64,000 nt of DNA from Desulfobacteraceae bacterium UBA5616 (GTDB lineage: Bacteria; Desulfobacterota; Desulfobacteria; Desulfobacterales; UBA5616). Positions 16,440 through 24,823 of this stretch are shown here, in pieces (within the stretch, counting starts at the first letter, position 1; every line of letters begins with the position of its first letter). Location of the stretch: positions 60,633 through 124,632 of the forward strand of contig DIKO01000063.1 in assembly GCA_002423615.1 (NCBI GenBank), written 5' to 3'. The notes below the pieces were generated by a model that saw nothing but the letters and a program-made list of their open reading frames with translations, did not search any database and was not told where the DNA came from. The position numbers were made by a program, and so were the translations under genes.

Positions 16440-18164
16440 TTATTTATACCCCTCGGGGGCGAATTCAGGATCACTCATTAAAATCATCCCGATGCCGCCC
16501 TGAATATTCAGGGTCTGGGCATTGATCCCCTTCTGCCGCAGCAGCAGTTGGGACTCGTAGGACCTGGGGCCGGAACCGCAAACCAGGAAAAGGGGCTCAT
16601 CGCCCGGCACTTCATCCAGACGGGCGGAAAGCTCCTCCTGGTTGATGTTCAGCCACCGGTCCGGGTATTTCTCCACAAAAGGTCCGGCCTGAACCGGGCT
16701 CCTCACATCGAGGACCCGTTTTCGACCGGATTTGAACCGTTCCAGAAAATCGATCACGTCGATGGTTTCATGCCTTCCCGAAATGATGTTGTCCAGAGAA
16801 TTGGCGGCATTGTTGACGATATCCATGGCGGATGCAAAGGGCGGAGCATAGGCGACTTCCAGGTTGGAGATGTCGTTCACGTCGGCTTTTAACGGAAGCA
16901 TCACCGCCACGGCATCCACTCTGGCCTTCACCGCGTCCCCCTGCCAGCCCGCCGCTTCGATTCCCAGGACCCTGCGGGTCCTGCGGTCTGCGATGAGTTT
17001 GACGTACATCAACTTCATGGTGGGATAAAAATGGGCCCGGTCCGCCTGGACGACTGTGGCATGAACCGCATCAAATCCGGTTTCCAGGGCCTGTTTTTCG
17101 GTCAATCCGGCCCGGGCCACGGTAAGATCGAAAATTTTCACGCAAAAAGTCCCCACGGTTCCTGCAAAGCGCTCATGTCCTCCCGCCAGATTGGTCCCGA
17201 TCACCCTGCCCTGGCGGTTGGCAAGGGACCCCAGGGGCATGGGTATATATTCACCACTGACCAGGTGAAGTATTTCGACACAGTCCCCCCCGGCGAAGAT
17301 GTCGGGATCGGAGGTTCGCATCCGCTGGTCCACCAGGATGCCGCCGGAACGGCCGACGGCAAGGCCCGCATCCCCGGCGAGATCCGTATAGGGTTTGACC
17401 CCCACGGCAAGGACCACCAGATCACAGGGAATTTCCCTCTGGTCCGTAACGATGGCCCGAATGCCGTCGGTTTCATTTCCCAGGATTTCCATCACCCTTT
17501 CCCTGAGAAGGACCCGGACTCCCTTTCCCTCCATTTGATTCTTCATCACCAGGGCCATGTCTCTGCCGAAAGCCGTGGGAACCAGTTGATCCATCATCTC
17601 AACCAGGGTGGTCTCAATTCCCCAGAGGTCCGTCAGAGCCTCGGCCATTTCCAATCCAATGGCCCCCCCGCCGATGACTACGGCGTTTTCAACCAGTCCC
17701 CTGGAAATCCGGTCTTTAATGGCCTTCGCGTCATGGAGGGAGGACACGACAAAAACCCCGGGAAGTTTCGTTCCGGGGATGGGAGGTATAACCGGCCGGG
17801 CACCCGTGGCCAGGACCAGTTTGTCATAGGGCAAATCCTCCTCCATTCCCGTCTCCAGGTCCCGGATCCTTATGGCTTTCCCTTTTCGGTCGATGGAGAT
17901 GGCTTCCGTTCGAATTTTGACCCGGACCCCCTTTACGTTCTCAAAATATTTCGCATCTCTGGGAACATGGGCGCTGGTGGAATACAATCCCTCAAGTTCC
18001 GTCACATCCCCGCCTACGTAATAGGGGATGCCGCATCCTCCATAGGAAATATATCGATCCTTATCGATGAGCGTCACCTCGGCTTCCGGATCCAGCCGTT
18101 TGAGACGGCAGGCCACTTTCGGGCCAAGGGCGACAGCGCCGACAACAACAACTTTTTGGTTCAT
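16440..18164 (-). CDS. CoA-disulfide reductase / NADH-polysulfide reductase with C-terminal rhodanese domain
   Basis: This is a 574-residue flavoprotein. An N-terminal FAD motif (VVVVGAVALGPK, in which the usual GGxAxG is altered) is followed by the single active-site Cys44 in SYGGCGIPYYVGG. The NAD(P)H site is VVIGGGAIGLEMAE, a dimerisation domain follows, and the last ~110 residues are a rhodanese domain with Cys529 in LVCGSGPRS. This architecture is that of CoADR-RHD and Shewanella-type NPSR enzymes, which reduce CoA-disulfide, CoA-persulfide or polysulfide with NADH. A sulfur-cycling role suits a sulfate reducer. AGGAGAAGGAG precedes the ATG. Confidence 0.88.
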   Translation of the reverse strand: MNQKVVVVGAVALGPKVACRLKRLDPEAEVTLIDKDRYISYGGCGIPYYVGGDVTELEGLYSTSAHVPRDAKYFENVKGVRVKIRTEAISIDRKGKAIRIRDLETGMEEDLPYDKLVLATGARPVIPPIPGTKLPGVFVVSSLHDAKAIKDRISRGLVENAVVIGGGAIGLEMAEALTDLWGIETTLVEMMDQLVPTAFGRDMALVMKNQMEGKGVRVLLRERVMEILGNETDGIRAIVTDQREIPCDLVVLAVGVKPYTDLAGDAGLAVGRSGGILVDQRMRTSDPDIFAGGDCVEILHLVSGEYIPMPLGSLANRQGRVIGTNLAGGHERFAGTVGTFCVKIFDLTVARAGLTEKQALETGFDAVHATVVQADRAHFYPTMKLMYVKLIADRRTRRVLGIEAAGWQGDAVKARVDAVAVMLPLKADVNDISNLEVAYAPPFASAMDIVNNAANSLDNIISGRHETIDVIDFLERFKSGRKRVLDVRSPVQAGPFVEKYPDRWLNINQEELSARLDEVPGDEPLFLVCGSGPRSYESQLLLRQKGINAQTLNIQGGIGMILMSDPEFAPEGYK

Positions 18165-18384
18165 GCTCCTTCTCCTGTTTTATTAATAAATTCAAACATA
18201 TATTTCTTAATTTCTCAAAATAAACAGATCTGATTGTATCAGCATGGTCTTATTTTTTCGCTGCGGTTTTGTCAAACCTTTAATCGGCGATCCAAGGATT
18301 TTCGGTAAAAGCGATTTTCAATGCAGGCAAAAAAAGGGGAAAAGTTTTTCAGGGTAATACAGGTTGGCCATCCAACCCATTTTA

Positions 18385-19152
18385 TTAAAGGCCTTCCGCA
18401 ATCAACCGCAGCCCCTCCAGGGTCAAATCCGGTTCCAGGTATTCGATGGTTTCCGAGACTTTGTACATCAGCGAAGAAAGGCCTCCGGTGGCGATGACCC
18501 TGGGGTTGGCCGCCATTTCTTTTTTTATTCTCTGGACCATACCGTCCACCAGACCGGCGTAACCGAAGATGATTCCCGATTGAATGCTGCCGAGGGTGTC
18601 CCTTCCGATGGCTGTTTCCGGAGGCGTGAAAAGTTCGACCCGGGGCAGTTTGGAGGCTCTTACGTACAGGGCTTCGGCCGAGATATTGATTCCCGGGCTG
18701 ATGGCCCCGCCCAGGTACTCCCCCTTTTCGGTTACGGCGTCAAATGTGGTTGCCGTGCCGAAATCAATAACGATCAAGCTCGTTTTGTATTTGGCATAGG
18801 CGGCCAGGGCGTTAACGATCCGGTCCGCCCCGACGGCAGCGGGATTGGCGTAAAGAACGGGCATCCGGTGCGCAACGGACTTTGCATTCACCCAGTGGGG
18901 CTCCCGTCCAATGTACTTCCGGCAGAAGGCATCCAACAGGCGTGTCATCGGAGGAACAACGGATGAAATAATCGTTTTTTCCAGGCAGTTCGGGTCGAGT
19001 TGGATCCGGGAAAACATATTGAGCGCAAACACGGCGAATTCATCTTCGGTCATGGCGCTGTCCGTATGAATCCGCCAGTCCCCGACCAGTTTCTCCCCGT
19101 CGAATACGCCCAACACAATATTGGTATTGCCGACGTCAATAACCAGCAGCAT
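18385..19152 (-). CDS. coaX: type III pantothenate kinase
   Basis: This 255-residue enzyme makes the first commitment step of CoA synthesis. The start is placed at the ATG giving MLLVIDVGNTNIVLGVF because AAGGAG lies eight bases upstream and the family normally begins here. DVGNT is the phosphate-1 loop, VGADRIVNA and VIDFGTATTFD are further conserved type III motifs, and GGAISPGI follows. It overlaps the end of folP by 17 bases and is the last gene of tilS-ftsH-folP-coaX. Confidence 0.95.
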   Translation of the reverse strand: MLLVIDVGNTNIVLGVFDGEKLVGDWRIHTDSAMTEDEFAVFALNMFSRIQLDPNCLEKTIISSVVPPMTRLLDAFCRKYIGREPHWVNAKSVAHRMPVLYANPAAVGADRIVNALAAYAKYKTSLIVIDFGTATTFDAVTEKGEYLGGAISPGINISAEALYVRASKLPRVELFTPPETAIGRDTLGSIQSGIIFGYAGLVDGMVQRIKKEMAANPRVIATGGLSSLMYKVSETIEYLEPDLTLEGLRLIAEGL

Positions 19153-20038
19153 CCTCTTCATCTCCTTCTGCGGCATGTATAACGGCATCGATGATTTTTA
19201 GCGTCGCCACGGTGTTCTCCACGTTATGCACCCGGATGATATGGGCGCCGTTCATGGCGGCAGCGGCAGCCGCCGCTTGGGAGCCGGTCTCTACGAGATG
19301 CCCTTTGGGGTCGGGTGTTTCACCGCTGTCATCTTTTAAAAGACTGCGGATGAATGCCTTCCGGGAAGCGCCGACCAGGAGGGGCGCATTCAGGGTTTTA
19401 AATGCTTCCAGATTTTTCAACAGAATCAGGTTGTGTTGAAAGGTCTTGCCGAATCCGATGCCCGGATCCAGGATGACCCGGGAAGGATCAACACCGTTTT
19501 GGACGGCATTTTCCATGGCCTCCTGTAAAAATCCCATTACTTCAGCCAGAAGATCTTCATAAACCGGATTTTCCTGCATGTCTTTGGGCCGGCCCTTCAT
19601 GTGCATCAGGATCACCGGCGCATGATACCTTGCGGCGACCTTCACCATGAGGGGATCGAATCTCAAGGCGCTGATGTCGTTTATAATGGAAGCACCGGCT
19701 TCCAAGGCCTTTTCGGCTACAACCGACTTGGTGGTATCCACGGAAATGGGAATGGGGATTTTTTGGGCCAGGGACTCGATCACCGGGATAACCCGCCGGA
19801 TTTCCTCGTCCAGGGTCACATCTTTCGATGAAGGCCGGGTAGACTCGCCTCCGATATCGATAATATCGGCACCGGCCTGATACAACTTGATTCCCCGGCT
19901 GACGGCATGGCCGTGGGAAAGAAAATCTCCCCCATCGGAAAATGAGTCCGGGGTGACATTGACGATGCCCATGACGCGGGTCTTTTTCCCCAGCGTCAGG
20001 ACATTCGACCCCCATCTGATGTTATATATTTTCGACAT
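19136..20038 (-). CDS. folP: dihydropteroate synthase
   Basis: This 300-residue enzyme condenses pterin pyrophosphate with p-aminobenzoate in folate synthesis. Conserved elements are MGIVNVTPDSFSDGG, DIGGESTRP, the strand ISVDTTKSVVAEKAL, NDISAL, ILMHMKG and DPGIGFGKTFQHN. It is of slightly long but normal length and lies eight bases downstream of ftsH; the ftsH-folP neighbourhood is common in bacteria. Confidence 0.95.
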   Translation of the reverse strand: MSKIYNIRWGSNVLTLGKKTRVMGIVNVTPDSFSDGGDFLSHGHAVSRGIKLYQAGADIIDIGGESTRPSSKDVTLDEEIRRVIPVIESLAQKIPIPISVDTTKSVVAEKALEAGASIINDISALRFDPLMVKVAARYHAPVILMHMKGRPKDMQENPVYEDLLAEVMGFLQEAMENAVQNGVDPSRVILDPGIGFGKTFQHNLILLKNLEAFKTLNAPLLVGASRKAFIRSLLKDDSGETPDPKGHLVETGSQAAAAAAAMNGAHIIRVHNVENTVATLKIIDAVIHAAEGDEEDAAGY

Positions 20039-20046
20039 TCGTTCTG

Positions 20047-21945
20047 TTATTCCATCGCAGCAGAAGGATCCGTTCCGGCTGAAGCCGGAGGTTCCGGTTG
20101 AGAATTTTCATCCGCCTTTTTATCATCTTCTATTTTATGCGAAAGCAATTCTATTCCCGGTCGCAGAGCGTAAATCAGGTCGTCAAGCTCCTTCCCCATG
20201 ACGGTTTCCTTTTCCAGAAGCAGTTCGGAAAGCTTATGGAGAATGTCTTCGTTTTCCTTTAAAAGGGTTTCGGCGCGGGCATAGCTTTGATTGATCAGGC
20301 GGTTGATCTCCTCATCGATCTTTTTTGCGGTTTCCTCTGAATAATCTCTGTGCTGACTGATTTCGCGGCCGAGGAAAATCTGCTCCTCATGCTGTTCATA
20401 GGCCAGAGGCCCCAGGGCATCGCTCATTCCCCAGGATCGGATCATTTTCTGAGCCAGTTCCGTCGCCTGCTTGATGTCGTTGGACGCACCGGTGCTGATG
20501 CGACCGAATACCAGGCGCTCCGCGGCCCGGCCCCCGAAGGCGATGGCCAGTTCACTCTCCAGTTGATCCTTGTATTTAAAATCCCTTTCTTCCGGAAGGA
20601 ACCAGGTCACCCCGGCGGCCCGGCCCCTGGGAATGATGGTGATCTTGTTCACCGCATCGGTGTTGGGCAGAAAACGGGCAACCAGCGCATGCCCTGCTTC
20701 GTGGTAGGCTGTTGTCCGCTTGTCTTCCTCTTTCATGACCTTTGATTTTCGCTCAAGACCCATATAGACTTTGTCTTTGGCGTCCTCAAAATCCATCGCC
20801 CCCACTTTTTCCTTGTTCCGCTTGGCCCCCAGCAACGCCGCCTCATTCACCAGATTCTCAAGATCGGCGCCGGAGAACCCGGGGGTTCCCTTTGCCAAAG
20901 CCCTGACGTTTACGTCGTCGGCAATCGGAGTTTTTCTCATATGCACCTTCAGGATTTTTTCCCTGCCCGCGATATCCGGAAGCGGAACAACCACCTGGCG
21001 ATCAAACCGCCCCGGCCGCAGCAACGCAGGATCAAGCACATCAGGCCTGTTGGTGGCGGATATCAGGATAACTCCCTCGTTGGATTCAAATCCGTCCATT
21101 TCCACAAGCAGCTGGTTCAGGGTCTGTTCACGCTCATCATGCCCTCCCCCCAGTCCGGCGCCCCGATGCCTTCCCACGGCGTCGATTTCATCAATGAAAA
21201 TTATGCAGGGCGCGTGTTTTTTTCCCTGGACAAAAAGGTCTCTGACCCGGGAAGCACCCACGCCCACAAACATTTCAACAAAATCGGATCCACTGATACT
21301 GAAAAAGGGAACTCCGGCCTCACCCGCAATGGCCCTGGCCAGCAGGGTTTTGCCGGATCCCGGAGGCCCCATGAGCAAAACCCCCTTGGGAATCCTGCCT
21401 CCCAGCCGAGTGAACTTTTTCGGTTCCCTCAGGAATTCGACGATTTCACCCAGTTCCTCCTTAGCCTCATCGATTCCGGCCACATCCTCGAAAGTCACTT
21501 TTTCCTGCTGGTCCGACAGGAGACGCGCTCTGCTTTTGCCGAAAGACATGGCCTTGCCGCCGCCGGACTGCATCTGCCTCATGAAAAAAACCCACACGCC
21601 GATAAGGACAATCATGGGGAACCAGGAAACCAGAACGGAAATATACCAGGGAGATTCCGCGGGCGGCTTGGCGGAAATGACAACGCCTTTCCCCCTTAGT
21701 ATTTTTATGATCTCAGGGTCTTCCGGAGCATACACTTTAAACCGGTTGCTTTTGACATCAGTGACAAGCAGTTCCTGCCCCTGGATCAGGACTTCAGCAA
21801 CCGACCCCCCGTCCACCATGGAAAGAAATTGGCTGTAGCTGATGGTGGACTCCCCTATGCGCTGCTGGTTGAAGAGATTGTACAGCATGATCATCATGAC
21901 GGTAATCACCAGCCACAGGGCCAGATTTTTGTAAAAGGGATTCAA
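20047..21945 (-). CDS. ftsH: ATP-dependent zinc metalloprotease FtsH
   Basis: This 632-residue membrane protease degrades damaged or regulatory membrane and cytosolic proteins. Two N-terminal membrane helices (about 8-25 and 103-123) enclose a small periplasmic domain. The AAA+ module has Walker A GPPGSGKT (193-200), Walker B IIFIDEID, the pore motif SGSDFVEMFVG and second region of homology RPGRFDRQ. The zinc site HEAGH is at 415-419. The hydrophilic C-terminal tail is normal. It follows tilS, a widespread arrangement. Confidence 0.97.
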   Translation of the reverse strand: MNPFYKNLALWLVITVMMIMLYNLFNQQRIGESTISYSQFLSMVDGGSVAEVLIQGQELLVTDVKSNRFKVYAPEDPEIIKILRGKGVVISAKPPAESPWYISVLVSWFPMIVLIGVWVFFMRQMQSGGGKAMSFGKSRARLLSDQQEKVTFEDVAGIDEAKEELGEIVEFLREPKKFTRLGGRIPKGVLLMGPPGSGKTLLARAIAGEAGVPFFSISGSDFVEMFVGVGASRVRDLFVQGKKHAPCIIFIDEIDAVGRHRGAGLGGGHDEREQTLNQLLVEMDGFESNEGVILISATNRPDVLDPALLRPGRFDRQVVVPLPDIAGREKILKVHMRKTPIADDVNVRALAKGTPGFSGADLENLVNEAALLGAKRNKEKVGAMDFEDAKDKVYMGLERKSKVMKEEDKRTTAYHEAGHALVARFLPNTDAVNKITIIPRGRAAGVTWFLPEERDFKYKDQLESELAIAFGGRAAERLVFGRISTGASNDIKQATELAQKMIRSWGMSDALGPLAYEQHEEQIFLGREISQHRDYSEETAKKIDEEINRLINQSYARAETLLKENEDILHKLSELLLEKETVMGKELDDLIYALRPGIELLSHKIEDDKKADENSQPEPPASAGTDPSAAME

Positions 21946-22053
21946 AGAAATACCTCCTCGATAAGTTGTTCCGGAAGAGCCGTCCTCCGGAAAATGTTGC
22001 TCCAGGTCACATTTAAATACGGGTCTGACGCCGCCGAATCCGCAAATCTTACT

Positions 22054-23547
22054 TTAATAATCATTTTTGAGGGATAAACAAGGGGTTGATTGCGACATTT
22101 GAACCCGTGCCGTCAGTACCCTGTCGGTTGACGCCGTGACCCTGAAGGCATCGTCGATTTGATGCCCCACAACCCAGATAATTTTTCCCCGGGTTAACAA
22201 TACCGGAATGTTGAACCGCTCCCGGTCCGTGATTTTGAGGTCCTTTAAAAATTTATCAACGGTCTTGGTGCCCCTCATTCCTAAAGGGGCAAAACGGTCT
22301 TCGGGAACAAAATTTCTTAATTCCAATGGACCTTCAATTTTTTTTATATCAATAAAAGCCGTCTGTTGTCCAGCAGAACAAATGTTTTCCGGAGTTTCCA
22401 CGGCTGTTTCCGTAAACCAAAGCGTCATACCGGTCTCCGGCACGTAAAGACTGCCGGGAATATGGATTTCATAGGAATATCGCAACAGGGGTATCCGGGG
22501 TTGACCGGTAGTGATATTGCGAAGTCGCTGTTTTTCTTTGGATATGAGAATCCGGCCCCGGCCTGCCAGAACCATGACCTGCCCCGGCAGGTCCAGTCTT
22601 TTCGCTCCGGAGACATCTCGGCTCACCTCCATTATGGCGTCCACATGGTGAAGTGCAATCCCTTTCAGATCGCCTTTCACCTGTTCCAAGGCCATGCGGA
22701 GAATCCGTCTTTGAACGGCCGGATGATGCCCTTTCAACCGGGAAACGGCAAGGGTCAACCGATTTTCTTCGGATGCGACGACGCAGGACTGGAATAAAGG
22801 AGCGACCAAACTGTTCATCCACTCCTCTTCGCTCCTTGAAATTTCAGATAAACGGTTCAACGAACCGGTTACTGCGGGGTTGTATTCTTCCTTCAACAGG
22901 GGAAGGAGACGGTGTCGGACCCTGTTGCGCAGATAGGTCGTATCGGCATTGGATCCGTCAATGACAAAATCCAGGCCGGCATCTTGGAGGTAAGCCATGA
23001 TATCGCTCCGGGTCAGTCCCATGAGGGGGCGTATGATTTTTCCCTCTCTTACCGGTGGAATCCCGGAAAGTCCCAGGGGCCCGCTTCCCCGGAAAAGGGC
23101 CATCAGCACCATTTCCGCGTTGTCATCCAGATGATGTCCCAGGGCAATCTTGTTAAATCCGTGTATTTCCGCAAGGCGGTAAAAATGCGCATAACGGATT
23201 CTTCTGGCTGCCTGTTCCGTGGAAAGCCCGTGCCGTTGCCGATATTCAGGTATGTTTTCTTTTTCCAGATAGCATTCAAGGCCCAGCTTTTCCGTAGTTT
23301 GAAGCACAAAATCGGCGTCCCGATCGGATTCATCGCCTCTCAGGCCGTGATTTAGGTGAGCGACGGCGAGGGTAATCCCCAGGTCGGATTTCATTTTAAT
23401 CAGGATATGGAGAAGGGCCATGGAATCCGGTCCTCCGGAAACACCCACGAGAACCCTGTCCCTGGTTTTCAGCATTCCATATTCCAGAATGGTTTTGCGG
23501 ACTTTTTTTTGGATACGTCTTAAAATGCGATCGTCGTCATTGCGCAT
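22054..23547 (-). CDS. tilS: tRNA(Ile)-lysidine synthase
   Basis: This 497-residue enzyme modifies C34 of tRNA-Ile(CAU) to lysidine, needed to read AUA. The PP-loop is SGGPDS (37-42). AVAHLNHGLRG and GHHLDDNAE, typical of TilS, follow, and residues beyond ~400 form the C-terminal tRNA-binding domain (LRNFVPEDRFAPLGMRGTK). The ATG used lacks a clear ribosome binding site. It heads the leftward tilS-ftsH-folP-coaX group, divergent from the SRP RNA gene. Confidence 0.94.
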   Translation of the reverse strand: MRNDDDRILRRIQKKVRKTILEYGMLKTRDRVLVGVSGGPDSMALLHILIKMKSDLGITLAVAHLNHGLRGDESDRDADFVLQTTEKLGLECYLEKENIPEYRQRHGLSTEQAARRIRYAHFYRLAEIHGFNKIALGHHLDDNAEMVLMALFRGSGPLGLSGIPPVREGKIIRPLMGLTRSDIMAYLQDAGLDFVIDGSNADTTYLRNRVRHRLLPLLKEEYNPAVTGSLNRLSEISRSEEEWMNSLVAPLFQSCVVASEENRLTLAVSRLKGHHPAVQRRILRMALEQVKGDLKGIALHHVDAIMEVSRDVSGAKRLDLPGQVMVLAGRGRILISKEKQRLRNITTGQPRIPLLRYSYEIHIPGSLYVPETGMTLWFTETAVETPENICSAGQQTAFIDIKKIEGPLELRNFVPEDRFAPLGMRGTKTVDKFLKDLKITDRERFNIPVLLTRGKIIWVVGHQIDDAFRVTASTDRVLTARVQMSQSTPCLSLKNDY

Positions 23548-23667
23548 GGGGGATAAATTTGTATTTTATATTTAATTTCAATATATTAAATGGTTAACCA
23601 GCTTGTTCAGCCTATGACAGCGATGTCGGCCATGTCAATATCTAACCGATAAAATAATATTTAATCC

Positions 23668-23695
23668 TTGAAATATTGTCCATGTCAATTATATT
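23668..23695 (+). promoter_or_regulatory. sigma-70-type promoter of the SRP RNA gene
   Basis: TTGAAA (23668-23673), a 16-base spacer and TATATT (23690-23695) are followed after eight bases by the predicted 5' end of the SRP RNA at about 23703. The position relative to the RNA's closing helix supports the reading. Confidence 0.6.
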
Positions 23696-23702
23696 AACGA
23701 TC

Positions 23703-23912
23703 TGGTTGTGCTAGGCGGGGAGTTAGCGGTGCCCTGTACCCGAAATCCGCTTTATGCGGGGCTGAATTCCCCCTAAAGGGTTTTTGCCCGAAAACCGGCC
23801 ATTCAGACCGGCCGCTGCGTAACAAACGATCACGAACCTCGTCAGGTCCGGAAGGAAGCAGCGATAAGTGGTTTAGTTTGTGTCGCGGATCGTTCCCGGT
23901 CATGATATGGCC
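23703..23912 (+). ncRNA. ffs: signal recognition particle RNA
   Basis: The conserved SRP core is plain at about 23840-23868: GTCAGGTCCGGAAGGAAGCA, with the GGAA tetraloop and the asymmetric loop that binds Ffh. Around it AACGATC (about 23824) pairs with GATCGTT (about 23888), and ACGAAC pairs with GTTTGT. The 5' part (GCTAGGCGGGGAGTTAGCGG...) resembles the 5' region of longer bacterial SRP RNAs. GGTTGTG (23704-23710) can close with TATGGCC (23906-23912), and a T5 run follows as terminator. The RNA is thus about 210 bases, longer than the ~110-base E. coli form. The core is certain; the ends are inferred from pairing. Confidence 0.85.
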
Positions 23913-24045
23913 TTTTTCCGGAAGAGGTTCGATAGGGGGTGCACAACCAATTTATCTCAAATTCCCGATCATCCCACATGCCATCCTTTCCGCAGGACCC
24001 ATGTTTTTCGGGCAATTTTTCTTGCAAATTCTCATAATTACCGAC

Positions 24046-24073
24046 TTGACAACGCCCCATGGCGTATTATTTT
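24046..24073 (+). promoter_or_regulatory. candidate promoter of grpE-dnaK
   Basis: TTGACA (24046-24051), 16 bases and TATTTT (24068-24073). The spacer contains CGCC-CCAT-GGCG, a small inverted repeat that could be an operator. No CIRCE element (TTAGCACTC-N9-GAGTGCTAA) is present, and the sigma-32 pattern is not met because CCCCAT lies too close to CTTGAC. Confidence 0.4.
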
Positions 24074-24149
24074 GCTCCAGGTGTCATTTTTGACGCCGGG
24101 ATCGCGATGCTTTGCTTCAAATTATGACAGGGAAAGAAGAAAATCGCCA

Positions 24150-24755
24150 ATGACTGAAATCAAAAGCATTAAAATAGGAAAAAAGGATAAGGATGAGCCG
24201 AACCAGGCCGAAAGCAGGATAAATTCGGATGCCCTGCAGGATGAAGCTGCTAACGACACTAGCCCCAAGGGACCTGAAGATGTGATTAAAGACCTGGAAC
24301 AAAAACTTCAGAATGCCGAGGAAGATCTCAAAAACACCTATGACCGGCTGCTCCGGGTTTCCGCTGAATTCGAAAATTTCAAGAAGCGGACAAACCGTGA
24401 AATGGAGGATTTCAGGAAATATGCCAATGAAGCATTGGTCAGCGCCCTGTTGCCGGCGGTGGACAATCTCGAAAGAGCTGTGGAATCCTCAAAGGAAGGG
24501 GTTTCCGATCCCCGGTGTCTCCTTGAGGGCGTTTGTCTGACTTTGTCCGAACTTATTAAAATTCTTGAAAAATTTCATGTAAAGGCCATTGATGCGATAG
24601 GAGAGCCCTTCGATCCCAGTTTTCATCAGGCAATTTTGCAACAACCCTCTGATGAACACCCGGAGAATACGGTTTTGCAGGAAATGCAGAAAGGATACAT
24701 GATTCACAATCGCCTGTTGAGGCCATCCATGGTGGTGGTATCCAAAAAAGAATGA
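24150..24755 (+). CDS. grpE: nucleotide exchange factor GrpE
   Basis: This 201-residue cochaperone releases ADP from DnaK. The start is set at ATG 24150; the longer frame would run back through the SRP RNA and the promoter. The N-terminal ~50 residues are charged and disordered, followed by a long coiled coil (DLEQKLQNAEEDLKNTYDRLLRVSAEFENFKKR) and the C-terminal beta-domain (VLQEMQKGYMIHNRLLRPSMVVV), all typical. It precedes dnaK by 68 bases. No hrcA is upstream and no dnaJ downstream. Confidence 0.95.
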   Translation: MTEIKSIKIGKKDKDEPNQAESRINSDALQDEAANDTSPKGPEDVIKDLEQKLQNAEEDLKNTYDRLLRVSAEFENFKKRTNREMEDFRKYANEALVSALLPAVDNLERAVESSKEGVSDPRCLLEGVCLTLSELIKILEKFHVKAIDAIGEPFDPSFHQAILQQPSDEHPENTVLQEMQKGYMIHNRLLRPSMVVVSKKE

Positions 24756-24823
24756 AACAAACACATATTCAGGATTAATCATGAGTTCTCGAAATTACCC
24801 GACCCCATACAAGGAGAAGAAAA

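Noticed and set aside
17031..18233. 400-residue open frame on the + strand
   Set aside because: It is antisense to the polysulfide reductase gene, whose motifs are unmistakable; the translation shows no family features.
20771..21838. 355-residue open frame on the + strand
   Set aside because: Shadow of ftsH in a GC-biased region; serine/proline-rich with no domain.
23880..24149. N-terminal extension of GrpE
   Set aside because: It would be translated from the 3' part of the SRP RNA and the promoter; family length fits ATG 24150.
24040..24150. CIRCE element or sigma-32 promoter for grpE
   Set aside because: No GAGTGC-type inverted repeat, and the CCCCAT lies four bases from CTTGAC rather than about 13.
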